From Oscillospiraceae bacterium (GTDB lineage: Bacteria > Bacillota_A > Clostridia > Oscillospirales > Ruminococcaceae), in assembly GCA_017829075.1 (NCBI GenBank), contig JAGAJA010000125.1, positions 1-9,195 on the forward strand: a stretch of DNA of 9,195 nt, written 5' to 3'. The notes beneath the pieces were generated by a model. The model was not told where the DNA came from. It ran no database searches and was given only the letters and a program-made list of their open reading frames with translations. Shown here piece after piece: positions 1 through 5,302 of the stretch (the first letter of the stretch is position 1; each line of letters starts with the position of its first letter). Position numbers and translations under genes: made by a program.

Positions 1-840
1 ATTTATCACGAACTTTTCAATGCCCCGCGCTATGCGCCGGAGCGTGTTCTCTGCGAGTGGCTTGTCCCGCTCGAAAATGCTCTGTGCAGGTATACTCCAG
101 TCGATACACTCAGCGGCGGTGTGATATGGCTTCAAGCCCTTGCCGTTTCCGTGCGTAGGCGGCGGGAATACGATGGGCTTCCCGTCGCACCGGGCTATCA
201 GGTAGAAGCGTGTGCGCGTTGTCGGCGCTCCGTAATCGCAGGAGCGGAGTATGCGGTATTCTGCGTTATAGCCCAGACCCTGTTCAATCCTTGCCGCTTC
301 GGGACTGTCCGGACTTATCTCCAGCGTTGCGCACATCTCCGTGAATGCCGGATGGTCGTGCGGGATTCCTGCTGTGAGCGCCTTTATAAAGCCGTCAAAA
401 GTTTCTCCGGCACGCTCCTTTATGGGTTTGCTATCAGCCCCGAGAGGACCCCAGGTGCGTATCTCCGGGACGTTCTCCAGCATTATGACGCGCGGACGGA
501 CTTTCAGCGCCCAGCGTATCGTTACCCACGCAAGACCTCTGATGTTTTTGTCAACGGGCTTCCCACCCTTTGCTCTACTGAAATGCGTGCAGTCCGGGGA
601 GAACCACGCCAGTCCGACCGGGTTTCCGGCGCAGGCTTCCACCGGATCTACCTGCCATACGTCCTCGCAGAAGTGCCGCGTGTGCGGGTGGTTAGCGCGG
701 TGCATTGCGATGGCATCGGGGTCGTGATTTATCGCGATGTCAACGCTCCGACCTGTCGCCATTTCTATGCCTGTGGAAGCTCCACCGCCTCCGGCGAAAT
801 TATCTACTATCAGTTCCACTTGACTTTTCCTTTCGCTCAT
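1..840 (-). CDS. DNA (cytosine-5)-methyltransferase, C-terminus beyond window
   Basis: Orphan-type phage C5 DNA methyltransferase, transferring a methyl group from S-adenosylmethionine to cytosine in a specific DNA site. I translated 280 residues from the minus strand with no stop before the window edge. Motif I (SAM binding) is FAGGGGAS at residues 15-22. The catalytic Cys84 sits in SPDCTHFS, a variant of the usual PPC motif IV. Motif VI is ENV at 121-123, and motif VIII is TRTRFY around 207-212. The target-recognition region and C-terminal motifs IX-X lie off the left edge. The ATG at 840 has no clear ribosome binding site. A GTG at 819, just before ELIVDNFAGG, has AAAGGA eight bases upstream and may be the true start. 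It is the last visible gene of the leftward early operon, and no restriction partner is seen. In phages such enzymes usually protect DNA from host restriction; that role is inferred here. Confidence 0.93.
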   Translation of the reverse strand, partial: MSERKSQVELIVDNFAGGGGASTGIEMATGRSVDIAINHDPDAIAMHRANHPHTRHFCEDVWQVDPVEACAGNPVGLAWFSPDCTHFSRAKGGKPVDKNIRGLAWVTIRWALKVRPRVIMLENVPEIRTWGPLGADSKPIKERAGETFDGFIKALTAGIPHDHPAFTEMCATLEISPDSPEAARIEQGLGYNAEYRILRSCDYGAPTTRTRFYLIARCDGKPIVFPPPTHGNGKGLKPYHTAAECIDWSIPAQSIFERDKPLAENTLRRIARGIEKFVIN

Positions 841-890
841 GATATAATGAGCTTGTGAATTATTTTGTTTGCCGCTTCCCGAATTGCCGT

Positions 891-1175
891 TCAGGAGCGG
901 TTTTTCTTTTCCCATGAAATAACCGTCTGTGGTGCGCAGCCGAATCCGCGCTTTATATCCCGGAGCGACAGCCCCTCGCGGTGCGCTCTGAGTACTTCTT
1001 CGCGGATATCTTCGGGGTAAACGTGCGCGCCGTATCTCCTTACAGGTACGTCTGTTTCACGAACCCACTTGCGGACTATCGCATGCGAGCAGCCTATCGC
1101 CTTAGCGCATGTCCTCAGACTGTTTCCTCTGCGGTACAGTTCGACCGCTTTGTCTCTTTGCTCTGGCGTGTACAC
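891..1175 (-). CDS. Tandem helix-turn-helix protein (94 aa)
   Basis: Small, probably DNA-binding protein built of two copies of one HTH unit. Residues 2-40 and 53-91 align without gaps over 39 positions with 11 identities, including R-x-G-x-SLR (R15/R66, G17/G68, S19-R21/S70-R72), GC (28-29/79-80) and the closing Trp (37/88). Both repeats resemble the HTH of IS3-type OrfA or phage terminase small subunits. The start is GTG at 1175, preceded by GGAAGGAGG with about seven bases of spacing, the clearest ribosome binding site in this part of the operon. Its start overlaps the end of the membrane-protein gene by 74 bases. The methyltransferase follows after about 50 bases. It could be an operon regulator or a DNA-packaging/targeting factor; the sequence does not decide. 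Confidence 0.8.
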   Translation of the reverse strand: MYTPEQRDKAVELYRRGNSLRTCAKAIGCSHAIVRKWVRETDVPVRRYGAHVYPEDIREEVLRAHREGLSLRDIKRGFGCAPQTVISWEKKNRS

Positions 1176-1353
1176 GTCTTGTCCTCCTTCCTGTCAGGAA
1201 CGCTCCCTTGAACGACCACACCGCGATTATCGCCAGGACCATCATAAGGAAATCGTGACCGTCCATCGTGTAGTCAATGCCGCCGATGGCTGCGGCTACC
1301 GTTCGTGCGAAAAGCCCCGCGAACATTGCGATTATGTAAGGTAAAGCTTTCAT
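1102..1353 (-). CDS. Small membrane protein (83 aa)
   Basis: Hypothetical small inner-membrane protein of unknown function. Two hydrophobic stretches are visible: residues about 4-23 (PYIIAMFAGLFARTVAAAIG) and about 34-47 (DFLMMVLAIIAVWSF). A strongly basic tail follows (RRTRR, RAKRQ) that would lie in the cytoplasm. The ATG at 1353 overlaps the stop codon of the preceding 91-aa gene as ATGA, which suggests translational coupling; its own ribosome binding site is weak. The last 24 codons overlap the start of the tandem-HTH gene in another frame, so the basic tail may partly reflect constraint from that gene. I do not recognise the family. A holin is possible in principle, but the position in the early operon argues against it. 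Confidence 0.65.
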   Translation of the reverse strand: MKALPYIIAMFAGLFARTVAAAIGGIDYTMDGHDFLMMVLAIIAVWSFKGAFLTGRRTRRVHARAKRQSGRTVPQRKQSEDMR

Positions 1354-1625
1354 CTGAGTGCCATTTCCCTTTCTGTCCGGCTCTTTAAAAGGTACCGGAG
1401 ATTGTCGTAGTGATTTTTACTCGAGGCTTTCGCCGCGAGAATAGCCCCGCGCTCGTTCTGCGTAAGGCTTCCCGAATCCACGGATTCCGCGAGCAGCGCT
1501 TCCGTGAACTCCATCGCAACGCCGACCCAGCGGAGCAGCTCGGTGCCGTCATTGGCGCTCAGCATTTTGCAAAACTCGGTGTTCAGTTCCGCAAGCTTCT
1601 TGCTTAATTCAAATGTTGTCAGCAT
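1350..1625 (-). CDS. Hypothetical prophage protein (91 aa)
   Basis: Soluble, probably all-helical small protein of unknown function. It has no signal peptide, membrane segment or recognisable catalytic motif. The N-terminal half is rich in Leu, Glu and Lys (FELSKKLAELNTEF), compatible with an amphipathic helix or short coiled coil; the C-terminal half ends in basic residues (KSRTEREMALR). The ATG at 1625 follows CGGAGGG at close spacing. The upstream micro-ORF overlaps its first codons, and its stop overlaps the ATG of the membrane-protein gene, so it sits in a tightly coupled string of early genes. I do not recognise the family. Confidence 0.75.
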   Translation of the reverse strand: MLTTFELSKKLAELNTEFCKMLSANDGTELLRWVGVAMEFTEALLAESVDSGSLTQNERGAILAAKASSKNHYDNLRYLLKSRTEREMALR

Positions 1626-1698
1626 GGGGCCCTCCGTTTATCTCTGCGATGTCTGCCGCTATCTCGGCTATCAGGGCGATTCTTTCCTGCTCGGTCAT
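1609..1698 (-). CDS. Putative micro-ORF (29 aa)
   Basis: Short ORF starting MTEQERIALIAEIAADIAEI and ending HADNI. Its ATG at 1698 overlaps the TGA of the excisionase-like gene (ATGA), and GGAGGCGGCAAC precedes it. The first 20 residues form an alternating hydrophobic/charged pattern that would make one amphipathic helix. Its 3' end overlaps the first codons of the 91-aa gene in another frame by 17 bases and contains that gene's ribosome binding site. The role could be a real micro-protein or simply translational coupling between neighbours. Function is unknown. Confidence 0.45.
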   Translation of the reverse strand: MTEQERIALIAEIAADIAEINGGPHADNI

Positions 1699-1913
1699 GT
1701 TGCCGCCTCCTCCAGCGCCCCGAGGCGCTTCATTATCTGTCCTTTGTCGTAGCGGTAGTTCTTGCCAACCTTAACGGCGGGGAGCTCGCCGCTCCTCGTC
1801 AGCGTCCGGACGTGCTGGACGGTGAGCCCGAGCAGGATTGCAATGTACTCGCTGTCCATGACCTCCGGCGCTTCCGCCCACGTTCGCGGCGGGCGGCGCT
1901 TGATTTTTGCCAT
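1695..1913 (-). CDS. Excisionase-like HTH DNA-binding protein (72 aa)
   Basis: Small winged-HTH protein of the MerR/excisionase type (helix_turn_helix_17-like). Residues 19-60 show the family pattern: MDSEYIAILLGLTVQHVRTL is the HTH, followed by SGELPAVKVGKNYRYDK, a wing with the typical G-x-LPA-x-KVG-x-x-YR core. Such proteins bind DNA as architectural or regulatory factors, including as phage recombination directionality factors. The start at 1913 is well supported by AAGGAGGAACAC just upstream. It lies third in the leftward early operon, after the Cro-like gene (13-base gap), and overlaps the next micro-ORF by ATGA. An excisionase role with the integrase at 5429-6655 is plausible because an early-operon Xis would be produced on induction; a plain regulator is equally possible. 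Confidence 0.82.
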   Translation of the reverse strand: MAKIKRRPPRTWAEAPEVMDSEYIAILLGLTVQHVRTLTRSGELPAVKVGKNYRYDKGQIMKRLGALEEAAT

Positions 1914-1926
1914 GTGTTCCTCCTTT

Positions 1927-2139
1927 TTACTTTCGGGCTTCGTTCTCAGAAGCGAACAGGTATTTCATGTCCGTGTCCGGGAAAAACATATCGTGTATCG
2001 CATACATCTCGCTGCGTGTAAACTGAGATTTTTCGGTGATCTTGTGCGACATGGCTTCCTTTGATATGTCAACGCCCTTTGCGATTTTCCGGCAGGACAG
2101 CTTTCGCCGAGCTATCTCTGTTTTTAAGTTCAGCAGCAT
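1927..2139 (-). CDS. Cro-like HTH regulator (70 aa)
   Basis: Short phage regulator of the lambda-repressor-like HTH class. The protein begins MLLNLKTEIARRKLSCRKIA; the recognition part is KLSCRKIAKGVDISKEAMSH (about 14-33), followed by RSEMYAIHDMFFPDTDMKYLF. This last part matches the closing helices of small Cro/XRE proteins that end near '..FFP..DLEYLF'. I chose the ATG at 2139 because AGAGGGTG lies upstream at good spacing; a longer reading frame continues upstream but overlaps the 57-aa gene. As second gene of the operon fired from the divergent switch, it is the natural Cro counterpart of the repressor at 2592, expected to bind the same operators and favour lytic growth. That role is inferred from position and fold. 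Confidence 0.8.
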   Translation of the reverse strand: MLLNLKTEIARRKLSCRKIAKGVDISKEAMSHKITEKSQFTRSEMYAIHDMFFPDTDMKYLFASENEARK

Positions 2140-2171
2140 TTCTTTCACCCTCTTTCGTTGGTTTCCGAATA

Positions 2172-2345
2172 TCATCTGTTGTGAGCGACCAGCGCCGCTC
2201 CCTTGATCATGTAGTAGATTTCCTGCCTGATCTCGGGCGGGAGCCGCATGAGCATTCCGCAGGTCTTGAGCAGATCTTCCGGCTTGTCCGTCATGGATTC
2301 GCAGATTTCGAGGAGCTGCTCCTTTGTAAGCTTCTTTTCTGACAT
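2172..2345 (-). CDS. Hypothetical early prophage protein (57 aa)
   Basis: First gene of the leftward early operon, unknown function. The protein starts MSEKKLTKEQLLEICESMTD and is predicted helical and acidic/amphipathic, with no membrane segment or metal motif. The start is ATG at 2345: AAGGAGGTG lies seven bases upstream. The GTG three codons earlier falls inside that ribosome binding site and cannot be the start. A leader of about 98 bases with two strong hairpins separates it from its promoter at 2450-2479. Small helical proteins of this kind are common next to phage cro genes, but I do not recognise the family. Confidence 0.78.
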   Translation of the reverse strand: MSEKKLTKEQLLEICESMTDKPEDLLKTCGMLMRLPPEIRQEIYYMIKGAALVAHNR

Positions 2346-2443
2346 ATGTGTCACCTCCTTGTGCTCGCCCGGGGTTGTGACCGGGCTCCCGCATTACCGG
2401 GCTTTCGCCCACACGTTTTCAAAACTCGTTTTGTTCGTTTTGC
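2346..2443 (-). promoter_or_regulatory. Structured 5' leader of the leftward early operon
   Basis: From the predicted transcription start (about 2443) to the first ATG the RNA has two clear hairpins. One is a 4-bp GGGC/GCCC stem closed by a GAAA tetraloop (2399-2410). The other is a 6-bp GCCCGG/CCGGGC stem with an 8-base loop (2367-2386), ending just seven bases before the ribosome binding site. Neither is followed by a U-run, so they are not terminators as they stand. They could stabilise the mRNA or gate translation of the 57-aa protein. Confidence 0.45.
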
Positions 2444-2449
2444 ATTTAC

Positions 2450-2479
2450 ATTATACACCCGTAACGGGTATTTTGTCAA
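2450..2479 (-). promoter_or_regulatory. Leftward early (lytic) promoter of the lysogeny switch
   Basis: On the minus strand a perfect -35 TTGACA (2474-2479) and a perfect -10 TATAAT (2450-2455) are separated by 18 bases. The spacer contains operator O1. Predicted transcription start is a G near 2443. It would drive the early operon running to the left edge of the window. A repressor on O1 would block RNA polymerase directly. Confidence 0.85.
2457..2469. promoter_or_regulatory. Operator O1 (ACCCG-TAA-CGGGT)
   Basis: 13-bp perfect palindrome with 5-bp arms and 3-bp centre. It matches O2 (2548-2560) in both arms. When O2 is read on the other strand the two sites share an extended context, ATTATACACCCG then AACGGGTAT, so they are inverted copies about 91 bp apart. 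It lies between the -35 and -10 of the leftward promoter. It is the probable binding site for the repressor encoded at 2592 and for the Cro-like protein. Confidence 0.82.
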
Positions 2480-2538
2480 GATATTCCGATGTAAAAAAAT
2501 GAACAAATTGAGTTAAACGTTTTTGTGTATTATTTCAC

Positions 2539-2567
2539 TTGAAATATACCCGTTTCGGGTGTATAAT
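2539..2567 (+). promoter_or_regulatory. Rightward repressor (maintenance) promoter
   Basis: The -35 TTGAAA (2539-2544) and -10 TATAAT (2562-2567) are separated by the optimal 17 bases, and the spacer holds operator O2. The predicted start near 2574 leaves a leader of only about 18 bases before the repressor start codon. The promoter probably drives the repressor, protease and following accessory genes. Because O2 is inside it, the repressor should regulate its own synthesis. Confidence 0.83.
2548..2560. promoter_or_regulatory. Operator O2 (ACCCG-TTT-CGGGT)
   Basis: Second copy of the 13-bp palindrome, inverted relative to O1 and centred in the spacer of the rightward promoter. Only the central three bases differ from O1, which suggests that the 5-bp arms carry the protein contacts. 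Confidence 0.82.
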
Positions 2568-2591
2568 ATATAATGTAAGGAGGTGATAAAC

Positions 2592-3062
2592 TTGAAGCTT
2601 AAAGAATTAAGGAAAACTAAAGGCGTATCACAGGAACAAGTTGCGAGCGCTCTCGGCATAACGTTCCGAGCCTATCAGAATTACGAGTATGGGCAGCGTG
2701 AACCGAATATCGAAATGCTCAACAAAATGGCTGATTATTTCGGCACATCAGTCGACTACCTTCTCGGTCGTGACACCAGCGAAAAACCAGCAATTGACCT
2801 TCTCGCCGCTCAGTTTGATATGAGCGCGCTGGAGCAGGAGATCATCAAAGGCTATCTCGATCTTCCGGAGAACATGCGCGACAACCTGATGGACTTCCTT
2901 GAAAGGGCAGTCCGGAAGGTGCAAGCAGGATCTATTCCGACGCCGATGATCGCCCGGAGCTCCGATGACCGGCCGCCCGGGGTCATGATGCTGACGCCGG
3001 AGCAGAAAAAGCGCCTGGACGAAGCTCCGGACGAAACGCAGAACCCCGACAATGACATCTGA
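2592..3062 (+). CDS. Phage repressor, XRE/ImmR-like (156 aa)
   Basis: Lysogeny repressor with an N-terminal XRE (Cro/CI) HTH domain. Residues 2-59 contain LRKTKGVSQEQVASALGI and then TFRAYQNYEYGQREPN (recognition helix and the typical E-x-G-x-R-x-P turn), followed by LNKMADYFGTSVDYLLGRD. The C-terminal half (60-156) is helical and then disordered and acidic. It has no S24/LexA-like Ser-Lys self-cleavage domain, so RecA-stimulated autoproteolysis is not expected. The adjacent ImmA-type protease suggests inactivation as in the ImmR/ImmA switch of ICEBs1. The start is TTG at 2592: AAGGAGGTGAT lies eight bases upstream, and the GTG at 2583 falls inside that site. It should bind O1 and O2. Confidence 0.9.
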   Translation: MKLKELRKTKGVSQEQVASALGITFRAYQNYEYGQREPNIEMLNKMADYFGTSVDYLLGRDTSEKPAIDLLAAQFDMSALEQEIIKGYLDLPENMRDNLMDFLERAVRKVQAGSIPTPMIARSSDDRPPGVMMLTPEQKKRLDEAPDETQNPDNDI

Positions 3063-3118
3063 TAAAGCGCTATAATTCGACTTCCGCAGGGTACAATATC
3101 CTGTGGAGGTGAATTATT

Positions 3119-3706
3119 ATAGATTCCTATAAGCTTTATAAAGATGCACGCGACGCGTCGTGGAACTGCCTTATACGCACCGGAACGTCGGCAATGCCGG
3201 TTAAGGTGCTGAAAGTGGCGGCGTTCTATGGCATCAAAGTCGTGAAAAACAGCAGCATTCAGGTGCTGAAACCAGAAATCTCCGGCTGTACGTTGCTCGA
3301 CAGTTCCGGAGCCTGGCAGATAGTGTATCGAGATGAAGAAGTCCGGGGGCGCACGCGCTTCACTATCGCGCACGAGCTCGGGCATATACTGCTCGGCCAT
3401 GAGCTCAGCCCGGACAAATCCGGACATTATCGGACAGCTTCGGACAGGCGCGAACCTGCGGAGACCCAGGCGGACGAGTTCGCGGCGCGGCTCCTTGCTC
3501 CTGCCTGCGTGCTCTGGGGACTGGAGTGCTACGAGCCGGAGGACATCATGCGCGTCTGCGACATCAGCAAGGAAGCGGCAGAGTACCGCTCCGAGCGAAT
3601 GAAAGTACTGCGAGATCGCGGGAAGTTCCTCACATCGCCGTTAGAGCGGCAGTTGTTCGAGGCTTTCAAGCCGTGGATTGAGCAGCAAAAAAGCCGCCCC
3701 GGATAA
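3119..3706 (+). CDS. immA: ImmA/IrrE-type metallopeptidase, apparent ATA start
   Basis: Zinc metallopeptidase expected to cleave the neighbouring repressor and trigger induction. The catalytic motif is HELGH in FTIAHELGHILLGH (residues 85-89 counting from the ATA). Downstream, ETQADEFAARLLAP carries the acidic residues expected for the third zinc ligand. The first ATG (3194) lacks a ribosome binding site and would remove 25 residues (DSYKLYKDARDASWNCLIRT...) that match the usual ImmA N-terminus. That stretch is open back to a TGA at 3110-3112 and contains no ATG, GTG or TTG. GGAGG at 3105-3109 is correctly placed for the ATA at 3119, or an ATT at 3116. The following gene has the near-identical leader GAGGTAATTATTATG, so the ATA looks like a mutated ATG. 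If real, expression is probably reduced. The gene symbol is by family resemblance. Confidence 0.85.
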   Translation: MDSYKLYKDARDASWNCLIRTGTSAMPVKVLKVAAFYGIKVVKNSSIQVLKPEISGCTLLDSSGAWQIVYRDEEVRGRTRFTIAHELGHILLGHELSPDKSGHYRTASDRREPAETQADEFAARLLAPACVLWGLECYEPEDIMRVCDISKEAAEYRSERMKVLRDRGKFLTSPLERQLFEAFKPWIEQQKSRPG

Positions 3707-3712
3707 GGGCGG
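3687..3712 (-). terminator. Leftward-facing terminator at the end of the immA-like gene
   Basis: On the minus strand CCGCCC, a 7-base loop and GGGCGG are followed by C and six Ts. On the plus strand the hairpin overlaps the protease stop codon and has no U-run after it, so it should act only against leftward transcription. No leftward gene or good promoter is seen to its right, so its purpose is unclear. It may protect the switch from antisense read-through. Confidence 0.55.
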
Positions 3713-3736
3713 TGTTACATAAATGAGGTAATTATT

Positions 3737-4309
3737 ATGGTACTAGGCTTGTTATCATTACTTTTAGGTATAGGGCTGTTTATATTTGGTTTTTCGCACA
3801 ACGCTGCTCCATCTCTTGTAATAGGTTTGATCTTAGCTGTCTATGGAATCGTCAGATTATGCACCAAATGCACCGGAGTAGTTGCACCGACTCCCGGAAA
3901 ACAGGTCGTATCCGGATTTTATTGCACTCACCTTTCAGGACTTCCGCTGGGCGAGGTTAGGTGCTTCGCCCGTGCATATGATACCAAAATAGTTTTCAAA
4001 AAGGAACAGAGCACATTTGAGCTGCCGTATGAGAAGATAGTTTCCGCCGAGATTGCCGAGAGAAGCAAGCTGGTAGGCGCTTCTGCCGGCTCGGCGGTCG
4101 CGGGAGCTATAATGTTCGGCGCTCTGGGCGCTATCATTGCTTCGCGCCCCAAGAACAAAAAAGAGGATATACTGATAATAACCTATGTTTCTGACGATGA
4201 AAACAAAACAATAGTCGCTGCGGTTGACATCTCTGAATGGGGTGCCGCGAACAAAGCGGTAAACGCTATGAAGAAAAATATAACAGTATCCCAGAATGTT
4301 GTACTTTGA
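3737..4309 (+). CDS. Membrane protein of the lysogeny module (190 aa)
   Basis: Integral membrane protein of unknown function. Two N-terminal hydrophobic segments form a hairpin: residues about 2-19 (VLGLLSLLLGIGLFIFGF) and 26-41 (SLVIGLILAVYGIVRL). A Cys pair follows (C42-T-K-C45), then a soluble part containing FELPYEKIVSAEIAERSK, which resembles a PH-like or SHOCT-associated beta region. A Gly/Ala-rich hydrophobic stretch around 114-136 (VGASAGSAVAGAIMFGALGA) looks like a glycine zipper that could insert into or associate in a membrane. The ATG at 3737 follows GAGGT. It lies 30 bases after the protease gene and 15 before the nuclease gene, so it is probably expressed in the lysogen. Superinfection exclusion is a reasonable guess from position only. 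Confidence 0.82.
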   Translation: MVLGLLSLLLGIGLFIFGFSHNAAPSLVIGLILAVYGIVRLCTKCTGVVAPTPGKQVVSGFYCTHLSGLPLGEVRCFARAYDTKIVFKKEQSTFELPYEKIVSAEIAERSKLVGASAGSAVAGAIMFGALGAIIASRPKNKKEDILIITYVSDDENKTIVAAVDISEWGAANKAVNAMKKNITVSQNVVL

Positions 4310-4324
4310 GGAGGCGCGAACACC

Positions 4325-5302
4325 ATGTTTAAAGACGATTTCCGCACATTCCGGAACAAAGTACAGCAATATTCCGACAAGTTCGACACCATGACCGAGG
4401 AAGCCACGAAGAACGCAATAATCATGCCGTTTCTCGTTCTGCTCGGCTATGATGTGTTCGACCCGGAGGAAATCATTCCGGAGTACACCTGCGACGTTGC
4501 CGGAAAGAAAGGCGAGAAGATAGACTATGTTATCCTGCATGACGGCGAACCTACCGTTCTTATCGAAGCCAAGCGCGCCGGGCTTAAACTCCAGAAACAG
4601 CAGCAGGGTCAGCTCTATCGGTACTTCTCAACAAACCGCTGCCGTCTTGCAGTCCTGACAAACGGAATCACATACAGCTTTTTCAGCGATATCAATGCCC
4701 CGAACGTTATGGACGATGAGCCTTTTCTCTCTTTCAACATTCTTGAAGATGACGAAGAACTGTTTCTTTCGTCTCTGGAGCAGTTCCATAAATCAGTTTT
4801 CAACGTCAAGGACATACTCACAAAAGCTGTATTTCTGAAATACCTCAAGGTAGTTGAACAAACGCTCCGCAGTGACCTTATCAACCCCAGCGACGAGCTG
4901 GTCAAGTATTTTCTTTCCCGCCCGGAAATAAAGACCGGAAATCGCATTACCGCGCAGATGATAGACAAGCACCGCGCAGCTACCAAAGAAGCCATGCTGA
5001 AAGTCATGGGCGCGGTGATATCCGTGGATGCTGCTCCGACTGAGCAGGTTCCTCAGAGCGGCACCGGGGTGAACGATATCATCAGCAGTCTCCCAGCCGG
5101 AAATGAGTATCGTGCTTCTGATGTTTACGGCGTGACGAATATTCAAGTGGTGCGTGACGGAAAAGCTATAGGCAGGCTCAGAATTTCCACCTATCACGGA
5201 AAGCTGAGATATGACTACACAGAGCTCGGCGGCAGCGGGAAGCTGCACTTTCTTACTGGTGTAGATGAATGTGAAAAGTATCTTGATCCAGCTTATACAT
5301 AA
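4325..5302 (+). CDS. Stand-alone HsdR_N-like PD-(D/E)XK nuclease (325 aa)
   Basis: Putative DNA endonuclease with the N-terminal domain of type I restriction R subunits but without their helicase motor. Residues 1-35 contain the conserved E-x-x-T/K helix region (TMTEEATKNAIIMPFLVLLGY). The catalytic core is D67 (KIDYVIL) and E81-x-K83 (LIEAKRAG), followed by the R-subunit QxxxY motif at Q96-Y100 (QLYRYF) and VLTNG at about 112. HsdR proteins usually run near 1000 residues, so this is a domain-size family member, not a truncation: the stop is followed by non-coding DNA, and a separate C-terminal domain (about 265-325, DVYGVTNIQVVRDG) is present. The ATG at 4325 follows GAGGAGG. In the lysogeny module it probably serves host or phage defence; no HsdM or HsdS partner is in view. 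Confidence 0.82.
   Translation: MFKDDFRTFRNKVQQYSDKFDTMTEEATKNAIIMPFLVLLGYDVFDPEEIIPEYTCDVAGKKGEKIDYVILHDGEPTVLIEAKRAGLKLQKQQQGQLYRYFSTNRCRLAVLTNGITYSFFSDINAPNVMDDEPFLSFNILEDDEELFLSSLEQFHKSVFNVKDILTKAVFLKYLKVVEQTLRSDLINPSDELVKYFLSRPEIKTGNRITAQMIDKHRAATKEAMLKVMGAVISVDAAPTEQVPQSGTGVNDIISSLPAGNEYRASDVYGVTNIQVVRDGKAIGRLRISTYHGKLRYDYTELGGSGKLHFLTGVDECEKYLDPAYT

Noticed and set aside
121..858. Long plus-strand open frame of 245 codons
   Set aside because: It lies opposite the methyltransferase, whose catalytic motifs are clear; its own product is Cys/Arg-rich with no recognisable motif and has no ribosome binding site.
1927..2412. 161-codon minus-strand frame extending the Cro-like protein upstream
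   Set aside because: The upstream part crosses the well-supported 57-aa gene and the structured leader, and the internal ATG at 2139 has its own ribosome binding site and fits the family length.
3062..3110. Separate promoter for the protease gene (TATAAT at 3071)
   Set aside because: The -10-like hexamer has no acceptable -35 at 16-18 bases and lies in a short gap in a co-directional operon.
3935..4540. 201-codon minus-strand frame
   Set aside because: It is antisense to the membrane-protein and nuclease genes, and has no ribosome binding site or family resemblance.
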